From positions 67,242,022 to 67,306,021 of the forward strand of contig CM070877.1 in the NCBI GenBank assembly GCA_036365515.1: DNA of 64,000 nucleotides. The letters run 5' to 3'. The notes under the pieces were generated by a model. That model had not been told where the DNA came from. It saw nothing but the letters and a program-made list of their open reading frames with translations, and searched no databases. Source of the DNA: Torymus aiolomorphi. Its lineage: Eukaryota > Arthropoda > Insecta > Hymenoptera > Torymidae. Positions 56,381 through 64,000 of the stretch are shown here, one piece after another. A program made the translations under genes and the position numbers. Every line of letters starts with the position of its first letter. Positions within the stretch are counted from its first letter, which is position 1.

Positions 56381-57305
56381 CTTATACATTGCTGTCAGTA
56401 TAAGTCCATGTTCATATGATTATATATTATATATATACACGGTGACCCATTTTAATCGCCGCACCCGGATTTCTCGGAACCTAAGCCAGCTGGAGAAAAA
56501 TGGTTCAGACAAAAGTTATAGGGGACAAAGGGGGCCACATAATGACGCTAACATCTTTGGCCTTGAACTTGACCTTTGAGGTTATTTCAAAGTCAAAGTG
56601 GTTTTTTCATATGGAAACGCCTAGTTTTCACCCCGGATTCGTAAAGAGCGCGAAATTTTACGTTCAAAATTATATCGAGAAATTTTTTCCAAGGTCATTT
56701 CAAGGTCAAATCTGATTCAAACTCAGAAAGGTCCGTTTAAAATCGTTTTTTTCCATGAACCACAGGCTAAGCTGGTTCAAATTGATCGTAGGCTTAATAG
56801 AGAAACCCACACACCCAAAACCCACATACCTCAAACCCACACACCCAAAACTTACACATCCTAGTAAACAAAACTCAAACTCGCACATCCTAACCCCATA
56901 CACTTCACGCCCTCACATGCTGAACTGTTACACCCCGGTCCCACAACCATACCCCACACCCCCCAGTCCCACACATCCCTACCCACGCATGGTAATCCCA
57001 TACACCCCAAACCCACATATCCTGAACCCTGAAAAATATTTCTCAAGGGCAAAATGATTTTTTAACGGAAACTTTAAAATCGTTGAAGCTTCTGTTATAA
57101 ATGTATTAACCTTATTTTTTGCGCTACCCAGAAACAACAACGTGGACGTAGTAAGGATTGTTTCCTTTCGGGTGCTTAATTAAAGTGAGTCCCCTTTCCT
57201 CTCACTGGTCGGGGTGCTTGATTATAGTGAGGCCCCTTGCCTCTCACTGTTCGGGATGCTTGATTATAGTGAGGCCCCTCGACTCTCACTAATATAAATA
57301 AATTT

Positions 57306-58371
57306 TTATTTAACCTCGAAGCAAGTGTTCGAAATGACGACCATTTGCTTCAAGGCGATAGTCAAACGCCTTTGAAAATGGCGAACTGTGTTCTGCAAAG
57401 TTTGTCTCGGAATGGCAGCGAATGCTCGACGAATCCTATCCTGCATATCTGCTCTTGTAGTGGGTTGTTGCTCAAAAACAGCATTTTCTAAATACCCCCA
57501 TAAATAGAAATCTGGTGATGTAAGATCGGGTGAGCAAGCAGTCCAGTTAACCGGACCTCCTCGACCAATCCATCTGTTACCATAGTGCTCATTCAAAAAA
57601 GCCCTTACAATTCGAGCGAAATGTGGTGCTGCGCCGTTCTGCTGGAGCCACATTCTTCGTCGCGTTTCTAAATCAACATCTTCCATCAATCCAGGTAGTT
57701 CATCTCTTATTAGCGTCAAATAGGTATGTTGATTTACATTTGCTTCAAAAAAATAAGGGCCAATCAAATATCCATTGATAATCCCGTACCATACCATAAT
57801 ACTCCAACGTCTTTGATGGTTTACAGTTCTGACCCAATGAGGATTCACATCAGACCAATAATGGCAATTATGCCTATTCTGTTCCTCATCACTTTGAAAT
57901 TGTGCCTCATCAGAAAAAAGAACAAAGTTAAAAAAGTCTGGATCATTTTCTATCATTTGTAAAGCCCATTGGCAAAACACAATACGCTGTTGGAAATGCT
58001 GAAACTGTAGCTCTTGAACCAAAGTAATATGATACGCGTGATGTTGAAGCACCTTCATAATTCTTAAAAAAGTATCTCTTGGAATACAAATTTCCCTTTC
58101 GACTCGACGAGCGCTAATGTGTGGGTCAAGATGAATTATTGCAAGGATAGTTACAACTCGATTATCATTTTCATCATTCTCATGGCGTCTACGCTGGCGA
58201 ACCATGTGTCCACCACGACCTCTTTAAGCCAAACGTCTGATAGCTCTATCGTCGGGATGTCCTCTGTCAGGATAGCGTCCAGCATAAAGTCTTGCCGCAC
58301 CACGATAATTATTTTTGCTTGCTCCTAAAACCAAAATCATATCAACGATCTCGTTGGGCGGATAGTCAGCC
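57306..58371 (-). pseudogene. Mariner-superfamily transposase (DD41D spacing), one stop
   Basis: From ATG 58371: MADYPPNEIVDMILVLGASK, NNYRGAARLYAGRYPDRGHP (DUF4817-like helix-turn-helix), an in-frame TAA near 58226, then a 299-residue open frame. Core: FFNFVLFSDEAQFQSDEEQN (first Asp), RWSIMVWYGIINGYLIGPYF, WLQQNGAAPHFARIVRAFL (second Asp; here Asn) and SPDLTSPDFYLWGYLENAVF (third Asp). Forty-one residues separate the second and third catalytic positions, the spacing reported for rosa/Visitor-type mariners. The plus-strand copy at 60.6 kb keeps QQDGAAPHF, so the Asn is a mutation in this copy. Confidence 0.85.
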
Positions 58372-58379
58372 ATTTCAGA

Positions 58380-58800
58380 GCCAGCTATTAATTACTATTA
58401 AATTTAAATAGTAAAATGGTATCAAAAATATTAATAATTATAAGGCTCGCCCGTATACGGTTGCGCCTAAAAAGGAAAAACGTTGGAAAATTACGTTAAC
58501 TTTAATTAGCTAACTGTAATTGCCATAAATACATCGTATGTCACACTTTTTTAATTTTAAATTTTAAAATAAAATAATCGTTAAAACCTTAAAGGTATTC
58601 AATTCAATAAAGCATTATTTCTTATTTTAATTGCAAATAAAACTAAAACTTCCTTTTATTTTTTTGTTTTATGTAAATAATGTGAATTAGTAGCGTTCGA
58701 ATTTCAGAAACACTAATTTTGATAATATAATCATTAAAAACACATCTACGAAGAAAATAGGTTCCGTCAATGGTTCTTTTAAATTTATTTTTCAGGTTCT
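58380..58800. other. AT-rich spacer inside the element
   Basis: No coding sequence seen; it separates the full transposase from the right-arm fragment. Confidence 0.5.
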
Positions 58801-58829
58801 AGCAGGATAGTGGAGCACCACATTTCGCG

Positions 58830-59134
58830 CTCATAATAACAGCATTTTTTAATAAACACTTTAGTATTAGATGGATTGTTTGAGGAGGTCCGGTGAAATG
58901 GCTTGCTTCTTCATCCCATACTTCACCATCAAACTTTTGTGTCTGGGGTATTTGAAAAATGCTATTTTTGAGCAACAACCCACTACAAGAGCAGATATGC
59001 AGGATAGGATTCATCGAGCATGCACTGCCATTCCGAGACAAACTTTGCAGAACACAGTTCGCCATTTTCAAAGGCGTTTGACTATGTGCCTTGAAGCAAA
59101 TGGTCGTCATTTCGAACACTTGCTTCGAGGTTAA
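58830..59134 (+). pseudogene. Transposase 3' fragment of the right arm
   Basis: MLFLSNNPLQEQICRIGFIE-type shifted reading; the true frame gives GYLKNAIFEQQPTTRADMQD, HRACTAIPRQTLQNTVRHFQ and HFEHLLRG. It duplicates the C-terminus of the minus-strand transposase. Confidence 0.8.
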
Positions 59135-60018
59135 ATAAAAATTTATTTACATTAGTGAGAGGCGAGGGGACTCACTATAGTCAAGCACCCCAAACAATAA
59201 GAGGTAAGGGGACTCACTATAATCAAGCACCCCGAACAGTGAGAGGCAAGGGGACTCACTTTAATCAAACACCCCGAACAGTGAGAGGCAAGGGGACTCA
59301 CTTTAATTAAGCACCCCAAAGGAAACAATCCTTACTACGTCCACGTTGTTGTTTCTGGGTAACGCAAAAAGTAAGATTAATACATTTATAACCGAAGCTT
59401 CAACGATCTTAAAGTTTCGTTAAAAAATCATTTTGCCCCTCCGAAAAATTTTTCAGGGTTCAGGATGTGTGGGTTTGGGGTGTATGGGATTTGCATGCGT
59501 GGGGTAGGGATGTGTGGGACTGGGGGGTGTGGGGTACGGTTGTGGGACCGGGGTGTAACAGTTCAGCATGTGAGGGCATGAAGTGTATGGGGTTAGGATG
59601 TGCGAGTTTGAGTTTTGTTTAGTAGGATGTGTAAGTTTTCGGTGTGTGGGTTCCTCTATTAAGCCTACGATCAATTTGAACCAGATTAGCCTGTGGTTCA
59701 TGGAAGAAAAACGATTTTAAACGGACTTTTCTGAGTTTGACCTAGATTTGACCTTGAAATGACCTTGGAAAAAATTTCTCAATATGATTTTGAACGTAAA
59801 ATTTTCCGCTCTTTCCGAATCCGGGATCAAAACTGGGTGTTTCCATATGAAAAAACTACTTTCACCTTGAAATAACCTGAAAGGTCAAGTTCAAGGTCAA
59901 AGACGTTAGCGCCATTATGTGTCCCCCTTTGTCCCCTATAACTTTTGTCTGAACCATTTTTCTCTATCTGGCTTAGGTTCCGAGAAATCCGGGTGCGGCG
60001 ATTAAAATAGGTTACCGT

Positions 60019-62036
60019 GCGGTTTCTCGGAACCTAAGCTAGATAGAGAAAAATGGTTCAGACAAAAGTTATAGGGGTCAAAGGGGGCCACATAATGGCG
60101 CTAACGTCTTTGATCTTGAACTTGACCTTTGAGGTTATTTCAAGGTCAAAGTGGCTTTTTCATATGGAAATACCTAGTTTTGACCCCGGATTCGGAAAGA
60201 GCGGAAAATTTTTCGTTCAAAATCATATTGAGAAATTTTTTCCAAGGTCAAATCTAGGTGAAACTCAGAAAAGTCCGTTTAAAATCGTTTTTTTCCATGA
60301 ACCACAGCCTAAGATGGCTCAAATTGATCGTAGGCTTAATAGAGGAAACCACACACCCAAAACTTACACATCCTAGTAAACAAAACTCGGAAGTCGCACA
60401 TCCTAACCCCATACACTTCATGCCCTCACATGTTGAACTGTTACACCCCGGTCCCACAACCATACCCCACATCCCTCAGTCCCACACATCCCTACCCCAC
60501 GCATGCAAATCCCATACACCCCAAACCCACACATCCTGAACCCTGAAAAATTTTTCTCAAGGGCAAAATGATTTTTTAACGTGAACTTTAAGATCGTTGA
60601 AGCTTCTGTTATAAATGTATTAACGTTACTTTTTATTTGCCATTATTGGTCTGATGTGAATCCTCATTGGGTCAGAACTGTAAACCATCAAAGACGTTGG
60701 GGTATTATGGTATGGTGCGGGATTATCAATGGATATTTGATTGGCCCTTATTTTTTTGAAGCAAATGTAAATCAACATACCTATTTGACGCTAATAAGAG
60801 ATGAACTACCTGGATTGATGGAAGATGTTGATTTAGAAACGCGACGAAGAATGTGGCTCCAGCAGGACGGCGCAGCACCACATTTCGCTCGAATTGTAAG
60901 GGCTTTTTTGAATGAGCACTATGGTAACAGATGGATTGGTCGAGGAGGTCCGGTTAACTGGTCTGCTTGCTCACCCGATCTTACATCACCAGATTTCTAT
61001 TTATGGGGGTATTTAAAAAATGCTGTCTTTGAGCAACAACCCACTACAAGAGCAGATATGTAGGATAGGATTCGTCGAGCATGCGCTGCCATTCCGAGAT
61101 AAACTTTGCAGAACACAGTTCGCCAATTTCAAAGGCGTTTGACTATGTGCCCTGAAGCAAATGGTCGTCATTTCGAACACTTGCTTCGAGGTTATATAAA
61201 AATTTATTTACATTAGTGAGAGGCGAGGGGACTCACTATAATCAAGCACCCTGAACAGTGAGAGGCAAGGGGACTCACTATAATCAAGCCCCTCGACCAG
61301 TGAGAGGCAAGGGGACTCACTTTAATGAAGCACCCCAAAGGGGACAATCCTTACTACGTCCACGTCGGTGTTTCTGTGTAGCGCAAAAAGTAAGGTTAAT
61401 ACATTTATAACAGAAGCTTCAACGATCTTAACGTTTCCGTTAAAAAATCATTTTGCCCTTGACAATTTTTCAGGATTCAGGATGTGTGGGTTTGGGGTGT
61501 ATCGGATTAGCATGCGTGGGGTAGGGATGTGTGGGACTGGGGGATGTGGGGTATGGTTGTGGGATCGGAGTGTAACAGTTCAGCATGTGAGGGTATGAAG
61601 TGTATGGGGTTAGGATGTGCGAGTTTGAGTTTTGTTTACTAGGATGTGTAAGTTTTGGGTGTGTGGGTTCCTCTATTAAGCCTACGATCAATTTGAACCA
61701 GCTTAGCCTGTGGTTCATGGAAAAAAACGATTTTGAACGGACTTTTCTGAGTTTGACCTAGATTTGACCTTGAAATGACCTTGGAAAAAATTTCTCAATA
61801 TGATTTTGAACGTAAAATTTCCCGCTCTTTCCGAATCCGGGGTCAAAACTAGGTGTTTCCATATGAAAAAACCACTTCGACCTTGAAATAACTTCAAAGG
61901 TCAAGTTCATGGTCAAAGATGTTACCGCCATTATGTGGCCCCCTTTGTCTCCTATAACTTTTGTCTGAACCATTTTTCTCTATCTGGCTTAAGTTCCGAG
62001 TAATCCGGATGCGGCGATTAAAATGGGTCTCCGTGT
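60019..62036. mobile_element. Long-inverted-repeat mariner-superfamily element, copy 2
   Basis: Immediately follows copy 1. The left arm starts at TTTCTCGGAACC (outermost 25-30 bp of the repeat missing), lacks the 45-bp repeat part, and runs straight into a transposase at about 60632. The right arm (61190-62036) is complete and ends ATTAAAATGGGTCTCCGTG. Confidence 0.8.
60632..61190 (+). pseudogene. Mariner-superfamily transposase, N-terminally deleted
   Basis: CHYWSDVNPHWVRTVNHQRR, WCGIINGYLIGPYFFEANVN, RMWLQQDGAAPHFARIVRAF and SPDLTSPDFYLWGYLKNAVF, then TAG at 61061 within ADMQDRI and further stops before GCCATTCCGAGATAAACT. The helix-turn-helix region and the first Asp block are missing, so it is inactive. 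Confidence 0.85.
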
Positions 62037-62044
62037 ATATAATT

Positions 62045-62873
62045 TTCAGCGGATTCCAGTAATATTTGAATATATGCTACGATCTTAGATCCGCCATTTT
62101 TAATTCTCAAAATCTGAGTACAGATTCCTAATCAGAAAATTCGGAAACCCCCTATATATAATTTTTAGCAAAATCGAGTAAAATATCAATCTTTGGTATT
62201 CATCTTGGGCCCGTCAGTTTTATTTTCTAAATCTGAGGTCAGATTCGTAACCAGCGAATCCAGTAACACCCTATATACAGTTTTCAGCAAATTCCAATAA
62301 TATTTTCATATTTAGCCGCCATCTTAGATCCGCCATTTTGAATTTTTATAAGCTGAATTCAGATTCGTCATCATGCGAATCCAAAAATCCCCCACATACA
62401 ATTGCAAAATTCAGCAATGTTTCAATATTTGGCCGCTAATTTGGTTTGTCAAAGTATGAGTTCAGATTCATAATCAGCGAATCCAAAAACCTTCTATGTA
62501 CAATTTTCGGGCAAACAAGTAATACTTCAATTTTTGACCGCCATTTTGTATTTACAAAATCTGAATTCAGCTTCCTAATCAGCGAATCCGGAAACCCACA
62601 ATATACAATTTTTAGTAAATTCCGGTAAAATTTCAATTTTTGGCTAACATCTTGGGTCCATTATTTTGATTTTTCACAATCTGAGTTCAGATTCGTATTC
62701 AGCGAATCCAGAAATTCCATATATACAATTTTCAGCAAAATCCAATAGTATTTCAATATTTGACCTCCATTTTCGATCAGCCATTTTGAATTCTGAAAAT
62801 CTGAGTTCAGATTCGTAATCAGCGAATCCAGAAACCCCTTATATACAATTTTTAGCAAAATCCAGTATTATTG

Positions 62874-62875
<2 letters not shown>
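62045..62875 (+). repeat. Tandem repeat, about seven copies of 105-120 bp
   Basis: Each unit has CCGCCATTTTGAATT-like, AATCTGAGTTCAGATTCGTA, ATCAGCGAATCCAGAAACCC and TATATACAATTTTTAGCAAA blocks. Similarity varies between units. No coding sense; related minus-strand frames are artefacts. Confidence 0.9.

Positions 62876-62902
<27 letters not shown>
62876..62902. repeat. (TA)n microsatellite
   Basis: TA run; a second one lies at 63140-63170. Confidence 0.95.
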
Positions 62903-62908
<6 letters not shown>

Positions 62909-63005
62909 CATCAAATGCAGCTTCTGAGGATCTATGTCAGCCCGGATTCGATACTTTGCCGATTTTTCGGACTTTTGAGGACATCCTCAGAATTCCTTCG
63001 GTATG

Positions 63006-63117
63006 AAACGGTACTTTTGAGGATTTATATTAATACCTTCAACGCAGAGAGAGAGTTATTTCTTTAGTCAAGTATATACGAACTCTGGAGAAAAAACTAT
63101 AGATCCTCAAAAGTACC
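63006..63117. repeat. Inverted repeat, about 25-bp arms
   Basis: GAAACGGTACTTTTGAGGAT near 63006 is mirrored by ATCCTCAAAAGTACCGGTTTC ending near 63122, with one mismatch; a related GAGGACATCCTC palindrome lies at 62977. Confidence 0.7.
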
Positions 63118-63138
63118 GGTTTCCGCAAAAAAAAAAAA

Positions 63139-63171
<33 letters not shown>

Positions 63172-64000
63172 CGGGTGTCCCATTTTAAAACCACCAGGCA
63201 AATATCTCGAAAACTAAGGGAGATGGAAAAAAACTTTTAATACAAAAGTTGTAGGGTTCAGAGGGGCCCAACTGATCGTGACCTTGGTTATGACCTTGAG
63301 GTCAATGATCAAGTTCATTTGAAGGTCAAATCGATTTTTTCAAATGGGAACCCCCACTTTTGACCTCGTAAATGGAAAGAGCGGAAAATTTTACGTTCAG
63401 ATATATCCTTGAGTCAAGGTCATGGTCATGGTCATGGTCATGTATAAAATCAAAATCAATAAACGCATCAAAACATCCCATAATTAGGTATACGAGACAA
63501 ATTGTTAAATACAAAATTTGTAGGGCTCAGAGGGGCCCAACTGATCGTAACCTTGGTTAGGACCTTGAGGTCAATGATCAAGGTCATTTGAAGGTCAAAT
63601 CGATTTTTTCAAATGGGAACCCCCACTTTTGACCTCGTAAATGGAAAGAGCGGAAAATTTTACGTTTAGATATGTCCTTGAGTCAAGGCCATGGTCATGG
63701 TCATGGCCATGTTTAAAATCAAAATCAATCAACGCATCCAAACATTCCCATAATTACGCATACGAGTGTTAAATACAGAAGTTGTAGTGTTTGGAGGGGC
63801 CCAACTGATCGTGACCTTGACCATGAACTTAAGGTCAAGGATGATGTCGTTTGCAGGTTAAATCAATTTTGTTTATCGGCAACCCTCACTTTTGACCTCG
63901 TAAATAGAAAAACCGAAAAATTCTGATATGACCTTGGGTCAAGGTCATGGTCAAAGTTATGGTCAGTTTCCGTGCAGTTAAGAGCAAAGTCGGAGATGAC
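63172..64000 (+). repeat. Tandem repeat of about 265-272 bp, three copies, rich in TCAAGGTCA
   Basis: Starts ACGGGTGTCCCATTTTAAAA. Units begin near 63241, 63510 and 63773 with ACAAAAGTTGTAGGG-like, then GGGGCCCAACTGATCGTGAC, GACCTTGAGGTCAATGATCA and AGTCAAGGTCATGGTCATGG. The 5' start resembles the ends of the mariner-superfamily arms at 56.4-62 kb. Cut by the window end. Confidence 0.9.

Larger units (their letters stand above)
56437..60018. mobile_element. Long-inverted-repeat mariner-superfamily element, copy 1
   Basis: Outer ends CACGGTGACCCATTTTAATC / GATTAAAATAGGTTACCGTG. Each arm (56437-57300 and 59135-60018) has the same module order: a TGACCTTGA-rich part, a part rich in CCCACACATCC-like units, a conserved 80-bp part, and three repeats of about 45 bp (GTGCTTGATTATAGTGAGGCC-like). 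The palindrome continues into the 3' end of a transposase gene on both sides, so two transposase 3' ends point outward. Confidence 0.8.

Noticed and set aside
56755..57057. Pro/His/Thr-rich ORFs in the mariner-superfamily arms (also 59453-59701, 60258-60539, 61470-61718)
   Set aside because: All four are the same C-rich repeat module read in different copies and orientations; no sign of coding selection.
62045..64000. CRISPR-like spacing of repeats
   Set aside because: Unit length, divergence and eukaryotic context indicate satellite DNA; no unique spacers or cas genes.

Overview
This is a TE-dense, AT-rich, intron-containing eukaryotic window. The repertoire (CR1/Jockey-like LINEs, a Mos1-type mariner, a DUF4817-like mariner relative, Ty3/gypsy, Ty1/copia, a Penelope-like element, a Helitron, a Transib/RAG1-like gene) and the arthropod-style TATA/initiator promoters indicate an insect. 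A hymenopteran such as a parasitoid wasp is a guess from overall flavour only. No prokaryotic features are present. Most coding sequence is broken transposon sequence; unbroken host-like coding is scarce.

Layout. 1-5.7 kb: two head-to-tail copies of one LINE family, both ending in AATAAAG plus a TC-rich tail. 6.4-9.6 kb: a second, heavily decayed LINE. 9.6-13.2 kb: non-coding DNA with a perfect 40-bp-arm hairpin and one half of a pair of inverted 275-bp repeats. 13.2-15.8 kb: a DDE transposase pseudogene split by a 1.38-kb solo LTR. 16-17.2 kb: tandem repeats and a foldback element. 17.3-18.4 kb: a plausible three-exon minus-strand gene. 20-24 kb: GC-rich LTR-like DNA, then AT-rich DNA and minisatellites. 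24.2-26.2 kb: Helitron pseudogene. 27.7-28.9 kb: dead mariner. 28.9-32.9 kb: 5'-truncated Ty3/gypsy. 32.9-37.3 kb: Penelope-like element carrying a deleted Ty1/copia insertion.

37.3-49.4 kb (minus strand): a multi-exon Transib/RAG1-like gene whose exon phases join across GT/AG introns. Exon 2 is split by a 3.5-kb DNA transposon with 600-bp terminal inverted repeats and a TTTG target duplication, and intron 1 hosts a whole LINE.

50-56 kb: the most unusual part. It holds three compact transcription units, each with a TATA box and a histone-mRNA-like 3' stem-loop. One encodes an 80-aa protein, one is an array of about eight 105-120-bp repeats that each fold into a hairpin with compensatory changes, and one encodes a short, very basic protein. 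Next to them is a decayed Maverick/Polinton-type (virus-like) family B DNA polymerase with its own TATA promoter. I infer a mobile or virus-derived island, but the link between the units and the polymerase rests only on proximity and promoter style.

56.4-62 kb: two adjacent long-inverted-repeat elements with a mariner-superfamily transposase (DD41D spacing). 62-64 kb: tandem repeats of about 115 and 270 bp, the latter rich in TCAAGGTCA motifs.
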